Part shown: positions 1 to 10,656 of the stretch, piece by piece
Layout of the letters: each line of letters opens with the position of its first letter
How positions within the stretch are numbered: the stretch's first letter is position 1
Source of the DNA: Chloranthus sessilifolius
Taxonomy: Eukaryota > Streptophyta > Magnoliopsida > Chloranthales > Chloranthaceae
Length of the DNA: 64,000 bases
Direction of reading: 5' to 3'
Assembly (NCBI GenBank): GCA_021018995.1
Contig: CM037597.1
Span: 34,536,936 to 34,600,935 of the forward strand
Program-made: the position numbers and the translations under genes
The notes under the pieces: model-generated
Databases searched by the model: none
Told to the model about the DNA's origin: nothing
The model's input: only the letters and a program-made list of their open reading frames with translations

Positions 1-273
1 TTCGAATTGCTCCATACTTCTTCTCTGGGTTGAGACCAGGTCTTTGCCTCTTCAATTCAGTCCTTCCAACAGCTAGTGAGGTTATTTCTTCTCTTTCTTT
101 CTTTGGATTGACATGGGTTGTCATCTTTTTGGCACTTTTACGCTGCTTTTATGATTAAGTATGTCTTTATTGTTAGTTGCAACACAAGCACTTAAAACAC
201 TTATTTAGTTTTCTGAAAGGTCTATCAAGACTCAAGTTAAGGGGTGAAAAATGGTATTTTTCAGTTCTCAACA
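1..273 (-). repeat. Athila 3' LTR fragment and adjacent polypurine tract
   Basis: The reverse complement starts TGTTGAGAACTG at 273 and matches the first ~275 bases of the LTRs at 8596 and 21077. The purine-rich tract next to it (274-286, minus strand CTTAGGTTTGGGGCTG) is the plus-strand primer site, as before the 3' LTR at 21077. The rest of the LTR lies outside the window. Confidence 0.9.
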
Positions 274-286
274 CAGCCCCAAACCT

Positions 287-1959
287 AAGCTTTGCTAGTC
301 CCTAAGCAAAGACAGAATTAAAAATAAAGTAAAAAGCCACTTTTGTAGGGAGCACAGTTGCATTTAGCATATGCAACAAGCCTTTTATACCCCTAGGTGA
401 TCCCTAGTGGAGGAGTGAAGTCTCCTGAGGGTTTTAAGTGAAGGTACCCACAAACTTCTCCAATAAATCAGTTAAGATCAATGCAGTTCTGTTAAAACAG
501 ACTTTCATCCAATCAGAATATTCACACCTGTATCAGTCAAGTTGTAAGAGGATTCTCAAGAAAACATCAGTTCAAAACTGAAATTCTGCTGTAATTCTTG
601 TATCATTCACTCAGTTGGTGTCAAAAAGTTTTTACAACAAAAATTAATGTAAAGCTCGCCTTCTATTTGAGAATTCAGTTTTGATGTTACCCCAAATAAG
701 TTGATTTCAAACCCAACTCTCACTAGGGTTTTCACTCAACATGCAAGTAGGAAGGTTGTACTATTTCACACAACTCAAGAGCAGTTACAGCCCTCAAATA
801 AGACTGTAAGCAAGAGCATAGGCATTGCTTTTTAGTTCTGAATTCACTGCTCTTTTCGCCATAGATTACACAAATCCTTATCTCCATGTGACAGCTCAAT
901 CCATCATTGATCAGTAAGGACTTTAACTTGGGTTGTGGCTTACGGGTGAAATTTATCAAGAATAAAGGGGTGGAATGGAGTTCAAAATTGAGAAGTCAGT
1001 CAAGGTAAGGAGGTGATAGACACACCTTCTTCAATTCAGCACAATTTCATCTTCTTCTTTGAAATTTCAGAGCGAAAGTGGCCATCTTTTTCTCTTTCTT
1101 TTTCAAACTTCCAATGAAATGCCTTCTCCTTTGCTTTTTTTTTTTTTTCAAAGCAACATTGACTGGAATGCCACATTTCTTCTGCTGATACAGCATTGCC
1201 TTCAATTATTTTATTTTTATTTTTTATTTTTTTTACCAAACTCTTACCCAACTCACCTTTCTTCAGCTTTCTTTCCTTTACCTTCTGAATTCTTAGAGTG
1301 AGGGTTAGGCTAAATGAGGTTGAAGAGGTTTCAAAGAAATCTTGGATTTATAAAGCTCAAATGGTGTGTATCAAGGGCAGTTTTAAAAGGTGGGGCTTTT
1401 TGAAGTTCAAACTGTCCAAAAGAAGGCCCTACATCATGTCTTTAATATCATGATTGCTATCAAGCTATTTTAACTTGGATATGTGTAACTTCCTTCAAAT
1501 TTCCTAGAGCAGAAAAAATTGCCAATTCATACCTCCAAAGAATACATTTCAGCAGGCCCAAATCTCACTGGGTGTGGTTTTCTATCAAATTCTTGAGGTA
1601 TATCATCACTGTTTTCTCTCTTTTAAGGTTTACTAAAACATCAATTTTCTTTTAGAAATTTCCTGACATTCACTTCATGAAAGTATTAGAATTACACTAG
1701 AAATCAATTTAAAAAAAAAAATTTAACTTCCTTATTTTTCAAAACAGCAGGTGTGAGTATACTTCATTTTCAAAAAATCCACTGATCATAAGCTGTATTG
1801 ATGTTAACTCAATTGTTGACATTTATGCCACACCCCCAAACCTAAGGGGAGCAGGGTCCGCACTGGTCCAAAGCAAAGAAAAGACGCAATCAAGAAAAAA
1901 ATATAATGACAAAAGGAAAGAACAGAAATGCATAGTAATTTCATAGAAAAACCAGAATT
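287..1959 (-). other. Athila 3' untranslated region
   Basis: Non-coding stretch between the env-like ORF and the polypurine tract, colinear with 19301-21063 of the complete copy. It has poly-T and TTTTATTTT runs near 1130-1230. Short open frames across it are not conserved between the two copies, so I annotate no gene. Confidence 0.7.
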
Positions 1960-4488
1960 TTATATTACAAACTCATAACACAGATAAGTACAATGTGATC
2001 TAATAACTGGGGTCAAAATCGGTATCATAAGTTGGTTCAATTGGCTCAGAACTGGAGTCATTGTCAGAATCAGAACTGAAATCAGTATTGGAGTCTGAAG
2101 TTGATTGAGCCTTCTCCTGGATTGTGTTTGCAGCTCAGTGTATTCCTCTGATTTTATCTTTTTGGTGAGGCCAATGTACTTGCCAAGTCTAGTGGTCTTC
2201 AATTTTTCTTGGTCAAGCTGTGATTGTAACATGGTCACCTTGTGCTGCTCGCTCCTAACCATCTGAAAGGTTTGACCCAGCAAGTCCTTCATTTTCTCTC
2301 TCTCAAATTTCATAAATAACTCTAACTTCCGAATCTGGTTTTCATAAGGGGTTCGAATGTAGGCTTGTAAATCAGCTAACCCTTTTAGAACATCTCTGCA
2401 GATATAAGGATTTTCTTCCATGGCTCTTCTGAGGGAGGCAAATCGGGGAAGGGGAATGGAATGGTAGGGGACCAAAGGTGTCCCAGCTGTGGGAGGGGGA
2501 GAAGAAGTGTCCAGAAGGAGGACTGCAGGGTTGGTCTGAGTGGCTTGCTCAGCGAAAGTGGGGAGTGGTGAAGGGGATGCCACCAGAGGGACTTCAGGTT
2601 CAGTTTGGGTTGCATGGGCAGTAGTGGTGGGGGTGGGCAGATCAACCAATACTACCTCTAGTTCAGTTTGGGTAGCATGGGAATCAACAGTAGGTAAAGG
2701 GGTAATGGTGGTTGTGTGTGATGTGGAGGCTAAGGTTTGGAGTAGGGTCATTGGTCACAGACTAGTTTTCGGTGTTGATTTGGAGTTGGGCTTGGATGGA
2801 TTGGAGGTAGGCAAGTATTTGGGTAATAGAGGCAGGTGGGGGAGAGGTGGGCATAGCAGGGACTGGTACAACTGAAGTGGAGGGTGGAGGTGCAATGGCT
2901 GTAAAGGGGGAAGTAGGTAAATGGATGAAATGATGAGGGTCAGGTATAGGGGTAGGTTCAAGTCCCATGGTGTCAAAAATAGATCCCATTAAGAAAGAAT
3001 AAGCCTCTGTAGTGAAGGGCTCAGGTTCATGTGTATGGGATACTTCAGGTGTGTGGGCTGAATGAGTAGGTGAATTTGAGCGGCTTTGGAGCAGAGGAGT
3101 GCAGGGAGATGGGGAAATAAAATTTGCAGCTAAAGCATGGGCATTGGTGGGAGAAATTGGTGGTGTGAGTATGGTTGGAGTGGTTGGTGTAGAGGGGGAA
3201 TCTATAATTGGAATAATGGAGGGTAGGGAGATGGGACAGCTGGATAGGTGAAGTGGCAGGGGCTGGAATAGGGGAGGAGGGTGAAAGGCCAACTTCCTCA
3301 TAAATTGGTGCAGCAGAAGAGCTGGTCACCATGGGAAGGAAAGTTTCTTCAACAATGGGTGCAGCTAAAGAGCTGGTCAACACAGGGTCTGGCAAAGCAG
3401 CTTCGAGAAGTGGTGCAGCTAAAGAGCTGGTCACCACAAGTTCTGCCAAAACTGGTTCTAAGGGAACTGCAGGGGGAGTTCGTGTGTTCATTACGCAGTG
3501 CAGTCTGTTCACCTTCCTCTCTCATTCTTCTCAGCATGGCTTGGCTTGTAGTCCAAGCCTTTTTCCTAAAATTGTGAGGAGCAATGACTTCGAATGGCTC
3601 CTCATTATCAATGTCAAACTTGGCTCTGAGGAGGGCTGTAATCAATCTACCAACTAATTTCTGCTCCTTTTTCAACTTGGCACTAATATCAGCCATGGCT
3701 TCAAAAATTAACATAGGGGCATTAAAAAACTGCCCCTTAGAAAAGTGAAAAAGAGCCTCTAGAATTGGTGTTCTCCTCTCTTGGCTGTGCCCAGTAACAT
3801 AAAAACTTCCCCTCAAAATGGAGTCCATCAATAGAAATTAGGGGGCTAGGTCTCTCCTCATGATGGACTATCCAGTGCCCACAATTCCTTGGGTCAAATG
3901 TGCAGCCATTTCTCTAAAGGAGGTTGTTTCTGGAGCAGCCAATGGCCCAGCAGGATCAAATTGGAAGGGTATCCCCAAAGCATTCCCTATGTCTTCAAAT
4001 GTGACCGTAAGATCGCAATCATCAATAAAGATAACCAGGGTAGGGACATCAGCATCTCTTTCAGTGACCTTGATTAGGTTTTGGTACCATAACTTCACCA
4101 TTCGTGGGTAAATTTTCTCTGGCAAAGGGGTAAGGATATTGCTTAGTGCGGCTTCCCTTATGTATCTTAAAGATAACAGGCACTCTGGTTTGTTGACGAA
4201 AAAAGTTTCGTCCACAATCAGCTCAGGAATTAACTTCTGAGCTTCAATGAATGGATTTGGCAGTACCAAATGTATAGGCAGAGGAGGAAGCTCAGGCTCA
4301 GGACTAGCAGCAGCAGAGATGGGTTCCTCATGTCTCACTTTCTTCCCTTTCTCCACCCTATCCGCTTTATCCATAGATAGTTTTCTTTTGGCTGAAGTTT
4401 TGGCTTTTCCCTTGGGGGTAGGTTTGCTAACTTTCTTAGCAGAGGATTTTGGGAACATGGCAGCCAATGATTTCTCTGCTTTTCCCAT
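1960..4488 (-). pseudogene. Athila env-like third ORF, frameshifted
   Basis: The start codon at 4488-4486 opens a Lys-rich N-terminus (MGKAEKSLAAMFPKSSAKK), the same as the ORF at 16816. Next comes a conserved block with YPRMVKLWYQNLIKV and IFIDDCDLTVTFEDIGNALG, characteristic of the plant Athila env-like or putative transposon protein. A long Pro/Ser/Thr-rich region follows, with repeats of a TSSLAAPxxEE-type unit (about 3500-3290) and of HATQTEPEV (about 2720-2540). A coiled-coil-like C-terminus ends it (YENQIRKLELFMKFEREKM, about 2350-2200). The reading frame is broken near 3850, 3350-3290 and 2755. Function in Athila elements is unproven; envelope activity is only a historical suggestion. 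Confidence 0.75.
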
Positions 4489-5169
4489 TCGAAATTGATG
4501 TATGAAAATGCCCACAACAGATGCTGACACAAATTGAAAATTTTCAAATGATAAACAGAGAGAATGTGCAGAGAAATACCGAGATCTAGGGTTTTTAATT
4601 GAATGAGTTGTTTGCTTACAGAAATCTCCCAGACTAGAAGCTAAAATCCTTCTCTGAAAACTCAAATGATCGAACAAAGGTGAAGAAAAATGTAGCAAGC
4701 TTCTCAAATTGCGCAAGGAAAGAACGAAATAAGGTTTCCGTGGAACAGGTCACTCTTCAGAAAGCTTTCGAATATGAAACCCCTACTTCGAAAGGGTTTA
4801 AATATACTCAGAGTTAATTTCCCAAAGTTCTTTATAAGTTTTCGAAAAGTTCCAAAATAGACCTTTTTACAACTGCGAATGGCATCAGTACCATTTGAAA
4901 AGTTAATCGCTTCAGAAACATCTTTTCGAAAAGAACAAGCTTCAGAACGAACTATTCGAAAAGCAAATCCTTGCTTTCGAGCAGTTCGTTACCAATCCAG
5001 AGTCTATGCGAAAAGTAAATTGAACTTTGCGAAAAGAGAATTATTGCTCTGCGAATTATCTTTGAGCAGATTTAAACCATGCGAAAAGTGACAATTCAGG
5101 AATAAAAATAGAAACAAAGAAACTAAGCAAAAACTATGAAATAAAAACATAATGTACAGTTATCTACCA
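4489..5169 (-). promoter_or_regulatory. Athila pol-to-ORF3 spacer with TTCGAA palindromes and TATA-like box
   Basis: Counterpart of 16200-16815. It is dense in TTCGAAAAG and GCGAAAAG half-sites and includes complete CTTTTCGAAAAG. On the minus strand the palindrome block is followed by TATATTTAAACCC (about 4806-4794), about 310 bases upstream of the env-like start codon. The layout looks like an internal promoter for ORF3. Promoter activity is inference; the motifs are directly visible and shared with the second copy. Confidence 0.5.
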
Positions 5170-5911
5170 TCAGATTTTTGGAGGTTTGTGATGACAGATG
5201 GGCAGCACAGGCTCCTGGGTATTTTCAATGCATGGTTTGAGCCTCTGACCATTTACTTTCAAGATTCTTCCATTACTTGGATCAAGGATGTCAACAGCTC
5301 CCGAAGGGGCTTTCTGAATGACAGTGTATGGCCCTTCCCATCTGGATCTCAGCTTTCCTGGGAAAAACTTGAGTTTTGAGTTAAATAACCATACCTTAGA
5401 GCCAGCTGTGAACTCTTTTCTCAAAATATTTTTATCATGGAAAGTTTTGACTTTCTCTTTGTACAATCTTGAATTTGTGTATGCATCCATTCTTAGCTCC
5501 TCCAACTCAGCGAGTTGCAGTTTCCTGTGATTACCAGCAGTAGTTAGATCCATGTTCAATGTTTTAATGGCCCAAAAAGCTTTATATTCTAACTCTACTG
5601 GTAAATGGCATGCTTTGCCATAGACCATCCTGAATGGGGACATACCAATTGGGGTTTTATAGGCTGTCCTGTATGCCCATAATGCATCATTCAGCTTAAA
5701 GGATCAATCCTTTCTGTCCTTCTTCACAGTCTTTTCCAAAATATGTTTGATTTCTCTATTGGAAATCTCCACTTGTCCACTGGTTTGTGGATGATATGGA
5801 GTGGCTATTCTATGAGTCACAGAGTATTTTTTTAATAAAGTTTCAAAATGTTTATTACAAAAATGGCTTCCCCCATCACTTATAATGGCTCTGGGAAAAC
5901 CAAACCTGGAA
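5170..5911 (-). pseudogene. Athila integrase, C-terminal part
   Basis: The minus strand encodes the second catalytic Asp region ([15 protein letters not shown]), [20 protein letters not shown] with the catalytic Glu, [21 protein letters not shown], and a GPY-like tail ([19 protein letters not shown]). It matches 15421-16150 of the complete copy. A stop in the [10 protein letters not shown] segment (Trp codon lost near 5705) and loss of everything before the core make it inactive. Its truncated end at 5911 joins the Tat RT. Confidence 0.85.
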
Positions 5912-6442
5912 AATGCCGGTGCAACGTACCAGAGAGCTATGACCGCGCTATTTCATGACATGATGCATCGAGAGATTGAAGTATATGTCGACGGCATGAT
6001 AGCCAAGTCACCGGAGCGAAGCGACCATCTGGTAAACCTTCAAAAGCTATTTGAAAGACTGAGAAAATATCGACTATGTCTAAATCCACAGAAGTGCGCA
6101 TTTGGCGCCATGTCAGGGAAATTATTAGGATTCATCGTCGGCAGGAGAGGGATTGAGGTCGAACCAATCAAGGTCAAGGCCATCACAGAAATGCCGCCAC
6201 CGTCTACTGAGAAGGAAGTTAGAGGGTTTCTGGGAAGAATACAGTACATCAGTCGGTTCATTGCACAGCTAACTCCAATCTGCACGCCGATCTTCAAGCT
6301 GCTAAGGAAGAATTCACCCATTGAATGGAATGATGATTGTCAGGCAGCGTTCGATAAAATCAAAAGCTACCTCCTGAATCCACCTATTTTGGTACCACCT
6401 GAGCCGGGGAGACCACTCTTGATGTATCTCTCCACGATATAA
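5912..6442 (+). pseudogene. Tat reverse transcriptase, C-terminal part
   Basis: The frame begins in the conserved [19 protein letters not shown] segment, preceded by residues from the antisense Athila. The catalytic box reads YVDG where YVDD is expected, so one metal-binding Asp is lost. PPPSTEKEVRGFLGRIQYISRFI and the thumb and connection region follow. The frame stops at 6440 (TAA) just before the RNase H. The palm N-terminus, with its first catalytic Asp, is missing. Confidence 0.88.
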
Positions 6443-7090
6443 GTTTCTATGGGATGTGTCTTAGGTCAGCATGACGAGACGGGAAGAAGAGAGCAGGCCA
6501 TCTACTATCTGAGCAAGAAGTTTACTAATTACGAGACGCGTTATTCTCATTTGGAGAAAGCATGCCTAGCTCTGGTATGGGCTACTCAAAGGCTCCGACA
6601 CTACTTACTATCCCAGGCCATTCTGCTCTTGGCCCGAATGGACCCATTGAAATACCTGTTTGAAAAGTCAGCTCTCACTGGACGAACTGCATGAGGGCAG
6701 TTGTTATTATCTGAGTTTGACATCATGTACGTCACTCAGAAATTGATCAAGGGGCAGGCGCTTGCTGATCATCTTGCTGATAATCCTTTGCCTGACTATG
6801 AGCCATTAAGAACTAAATTCCCAGATGAAGATATCTTGCTCATGACGGAGGACGATACAGAAGAAGCAGAAGAATCATGGGTAATGCACTTTGATGGGGC
6901 AACAAATGTCGAGGGTCAAGGAGTTGGCACCATCCTAATCTCACCAAAAGGATCCCATGTACCGGTCTCTATCAAGCTCAACTTCCCTTGCACTAACAAC
7001 ATGGCTGAGTATGAAGCTTGCGCCGCTGGTCTGCAGGCAGCTCTCAATCTGAATGTAACTCACTTCGAGTATTTGGCGATTCATAGTTAA
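6443..7090 (+). pseudogene. Tat tandem RNase H domains
   Basis: First RNase H: MGCVLGQHDETGRREQAIYY, then HLEKACLALVWATQRLRHYLL, broken by TGA at 6692-6694 where related proteins usually have Arg (CGA to TGA). Second RNase H, typical of the Tat lineage: MHFDGATNVEGQGVG with a catalytic Asp, NNMAEYEACAAGLQAAL with a catalytic Glu, then a one-base frameshift. The GDSxLI segment with the third acidic residue is readable only in another frame (about 7073-7095, with a stop inside). Both domains are predicted inactive. Confidence 0.82.
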
Positions 7091-7110
7091 TTATATGTCA
7101 GACGAATGGT

Positions 7111-8595
7111 GACTGAAAGACGAAAGATGAGAAATTGATCCCCTATCATGAACACCTCGAGGATCTGATAGCTTTCTTCCAAGATGTGACTTTCTCATAC
7201 GTCCCTCGGATAAGGAATCACTTTGCCGACGCATTAGCAACTTTGGCATCAATGATTAAAATCCCCTATGGTGTTGATATGGAGCCGATCGTGATCGAGC
7301 AGAGGAATGAGCCGGCTTTCTGCCTCCAGATTGAGGAACCTACAAAGCCTGATGATGAGCCACCTTGGTTCTCAGATATCAAGAATTTCCTCGAGACCCT
7401 AACTTTCCCAGAGGGTACATCCAAGACTGACCGAAGAACCATTCAACGTTTAGTGGCAGGTTACATCATTTGCGGGGAATGCCTCTACAAGCGATCATAC
7501 AATAATATTTTGCTCAGATGCCTCACTGAAGGAGAAGCGACCAACATCATGAAAGAGATCCATGAAGGAGTATGTGGAGCCCACGTCGGCGATCACATGC
7601 TCGCTAAGAAAATCCTATGGCAGGGATACTTTTGGACCATTATGGAATCAGATTGTTGCAAGCATGTTCAGAAATGCTACAAATGCCAGGAACACTCTAG
7701 TTTGATACACGCTCCCGCCATTGATCTCCACTGCATGATCACTCCTTGGCCATTTGCTACCTGGGGCCTAGACATTGTCGGAATGATTAATCCAAAAGCA
7801 TCAAACGGACATCGGTTCATCCTCGTCGCCATTGAGTACTTCACCAAGTGGGTAGAAGCAGTGTCATATGCCAACATCACTGCCAGTCACGTCGAGAAGT
7901 TTCTCAAGAACAATATTGTGTGCCGATTTGGAGTACCCAAAGATATCATCACAGACAACGGCACAAACTTTGTGAATAAGCGCATCCAAGACTTCTGTGA
8001 GCAATACAAGATCAAGCACCATCGCTCATCCCCTTATCGGCCTCAAACTAATGGAGCCGTGGAAGCCGTGAACAAGACAGTCATCCGCATCCTTGAGAAA
8101 ATGGTCGTCACTTACCGAGATTGGAGCGAAATGCTGCCATTTGCTTTATGGGCCTATCGAACATCGATCCGTATAGCTACAGGGGCAACACCATTCTCCC
8201 TTGTATATGGAACCGAGGCAGTCCTCCCTGTGGAAGTTGAGGTACCCTCGCTCTGAATCCTCATGGAATCAGGCTTACCCGAAGCAAAAAGAGAGAGATC
8301 GCGCTTTGATCAGCTGAACTTACTGGACGAAAAGAGACTCCTAGCCTTATGCCACACTCAAGTTTACCAAGGGCGAATCGCACGCGCTTACAATAAACGT
8401 GTCCGCGGTCGAGATCTAAAGGTAGGAGACACTGTGCTAAAGAAGATCTTCCCATCCCTCTACACCGATGTAAGAGGAAAATTCAAGCCAAACTGCGAAG
8501 GACCTTACGTCATCCGAGAAGTACTGCCAGGATACGCCATCTGCCTCGTCGCCATGGACGGAGATCATCTTCCTGAGCCCATCAACGCTGGATAC
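7111..8595 (+). pseudogene. Tat integrase
   Basis: After the frameshifted RNase H, a long open stretch (7135-8256) encodes the integrase. The HHCC zinc finger has the His pair in EIHEGVCGAHVGDHMLAKKI and the Cys pair in CYKCQEH. The DDE core follows: GLDIVGMI, IITDNGTNF and GAVEAVNKTVIRIL. TGA at 8254-8256 (PSL-stop-IL) occupies a usual Arg position. The same frame continues through LYTDVRGKFKPNCEGPYVI, the GPY/F region. The frame runs into the Athila insertion after INAGY and resumes at 22953 with VRRFYS and a stop, so the ancestral ORF can be read across the insertion. Confidence 0.9.
8591..8595. repeat. Target-site duplication GATAC, left copy
   Basis: GATAC directly precedes the TGTTGAG start of the LTR and recurs directly after the second LTR (22948-22952). 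A 5-bp duplication is usual for Ty3/gypsy integrases and fixes both ends of the Athila insertion. Confidence 0.95.
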
Positions 8596-8884
8596 TGTTG
8601 AGAATAGGAAAATACCATTTTCCACCCCTTAACCTGAGTCTTGATAGACCTTTGAGAGAACTAAATAAGTGTTCTAAGTGCTTGTGTTTCAGCTAACAAT
8701 AAAGATAGGCTTAACCATAAAAGCTGCTTAAAAGTGCCAAAAGGATGATAATCCATGTCGATCCAAAGGAAGAAAGAAAAGGGACAACCTCACTAGCTGT
8801 TAAAAGGTCTGAACTGAAGAGGCAAAGACCTGGTCTCAACCCAAAAAAGAAGTATGGAGCAATTCCAACAGAAAAATGCACTAC

Positions 8885-9110
8885 AAAGTACTTTTCGTAA
8901 GAACTCGAACTGCTATAAAGAACACGAACTCTGAAAAGAACTAAAAACTCCAGGCTTAGCATTCGAAGAGCACCTGAACTCTTCGAAGAGATGATTGACC
9001 ATTTCGAAAAGAAGAAAACTCCATTCGAACAGAACCAGAACATTGCGAAAAGAGCTTCAGGAGTTACAACACCTTGCGAAAAGTCCCCTAAACTATGCGA
9101 AAAGGTATTT
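8885..9110 (+). promoter_or_regulatory. TTCGAA palindrome cluster upstream of the LTR TATA box
   Basis: Contains CTCTTCGAAGAG (8979-8990), ATTTCGAAAAG (9001-9011) and several GCGAAAAG half-sites. In the 3' LTR the same block (21370-21595) has a perfect CTTTTCGAAAAG at 21485-21496. The block ends about 350 bases upstream of TATAAATAG. The same motifs recur before the env-like ORF. Likely U3 regulatory DNA; the binding factor is unknown. Confidence 0.5.
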
Positions 9111-9459
9111 TGGAGATTCCCAGCTTTTGTAAGGGCAATTCAGTAATCTTTTCACGCGTCCCAATACATTTAAAAACCTAGGGACATTCCAGAGGATTCT
9201 AAGCATGAAGCGAAGGCATATTCCACCCCATGTGAGCACACAGAGATGAAATAACTTGGCGGGAACTTCTAGAAACTCTAATAAACTTTCAAAATACATA
9301 ACAGAATTGATGCTTTTGTCACCTGATTGGCTGAACCAGATCGAGCAATTCTAATTGGCCATAACAGATCTGGATCCTTGTGCTCGACTACCATTAGTCG
9401 ATACAGATCTGAGCACTTCTGATTGGTTGATACACATCTGAGCTGGACTTAGGGAAAAC

Positions 9460-9468
9460 TATAAATAG
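9460..9468 (+). promoter_or_regulatory. TATA box of the Athila 5' LTR
   Basis: TATAAATAG in a position typical for the LTR promoter. The 3' LTR copy (about 21945) reads AATAAATAG, so that LTR may be a weaker promoter. Confidence 0.6.
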
Positions 9469-10462
9469 ATGAACCATTTGCCCAATTTGGGCATCCAGAT
9501 TTTGAGTTTCATTCCTATTCTCCCATTTCCAAACCAGATAGTTTGTCTGAAATCCCTGTAATAGCCTGACTTTTGCTTGCAATTGAGAGCTGTGAGATAC
9601 TTCTGTAATTCAAAAGAGAGATGTATTCAAGACTACGAATCTGAGAGCTGTTTAAGCTGTGCTCTGTAATTGTAATGGTAAATTTGAAAAGGTTGCTGTA
9701 AACCGTACATTCTCAATTGGACTCATGTTAAAGGTTCCCTCTGATCTCCTTATTGCATTAGACTCCTTTAGATTTACTATTTTTTATGCAATTTCCCTTG
9801 ATTCATTAATCCCGTGAGAATTAGTGTTTGTAACCTAATCTCTCACGGCATTTGTAGTGATGCTTCCTGTTCTAAATTAAGGCTTTGGATTTAAGACTAT
9901 TGGATGGTCTGTGGCCATTGAAGTGGACAGATCATAACCATAAGCCTAAACCTAATCCTTGAGTTACATTTATTTCTCTTACATCTGTGCTCGTAGCCAG
10001 ATGAAGATTGAATCATCTCTTAGTTGATTTGCAGCCATTCTCATTGTATTTCAAGGACCAAATCAAAGTTAGATATTACTTCTCCATTTTTTATAAGTTT
10101 ACCTCAAAATTCCCCCAACTCGGATCTGGATCATTTAGTTTAACTTTTACTTTTATCTTTTAGTTAATGTGACAAATTCAACCTCCCATCTTATGTGCTT
10201 TCTAGATAGAATAAGAGGCCAGATCTGGTAGCTCAGATCTGGAGATTTATCTTGCATTTTAGACAAATTCTCTGTGGACGATCTTTTACTCACTTACATT
10301 TAAAACTTGCTACAATTGGCCCTGATCTTGCAGGCTAATTCACTTCTCTATGTGCTGATATTTCTTTACTCTTTTTAATGTTCTAGATTCATTATAACTT
10401 AGCAGTTGCAAACCTGTTTTCAAAACACAAATAAATCAAGCACACTTAGAACAACAAGTTTT

Positions 10463-10480
10463 TGGCGCCGTTGCCGGGGA
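10463..10480 (+). other. Athila primer-binding site, tRNA-Asp type
   Basis: TGGCGCCGTTGCCGGGGA, seven bases after the LTR, is complementary to the 3' end of plant tRNA-Asp (ending CGGCGCCA). Athila elements characteristically use this primer. Confidence 0.85.
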
Positions 10481-10656
10481 ATTTGTTCTAAAATAGGTAG
10501 ACCTTAGTTTTCACTTTTATTTTTATACCAGTACTAAACTATTCTATTGTTTATACCTGTGCAGTTATTCCTATCCAATTTTTGAAGAAGAGAAACTACT
10601 TAAAAAGGAATTATGAAGGTTTGCTGTGAATAATCAGATTTTTTATTCTGAGTTGT

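Larger units (their letters stand above)
1..5911 (-). mobile_element. 5'-truncated Athila-type Ty3/gypsy element
   Basis: Read on the minus strand, this is the downstream half of an Athila-lineage retrotransposon: integrase C-terminus, a pol-to-ORF3 spacer, the env-like third ORF, an untranslated tail, a polypurine tract and the first 273 bases of a 3' LTR that runs off the window. Each part has a colinear counterpart in the complete copy at 8596-22947, so the identification rests on internal comparison as well as on the proteins. Its 5' LTR, gag, protease and RT are missing. The break is at about 5911, inside the integrase core, where Tat sequence begins. The coding parts contain frameshifts. 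Confidence 0.9.
8596..10456 (+). repeat. Athila 5' LTR
   Basis: 1861 bases from TGTTGAGAATAGG to ACTTAGAACAACA. It contains a palindrome-rich block (8885-9110), TATAAATAG (9460-9468) and a long R/U5 region. It pairs with 21077-22947. Confidence 0.95.

Noticed and set aside
2540-2875. Plus-strand open frames opposite the Athila env-like ORF
   Set aside because: They are shadows of the Pro/Ser/Thr-rich coding strand, with low-complexity Gly/Val content.
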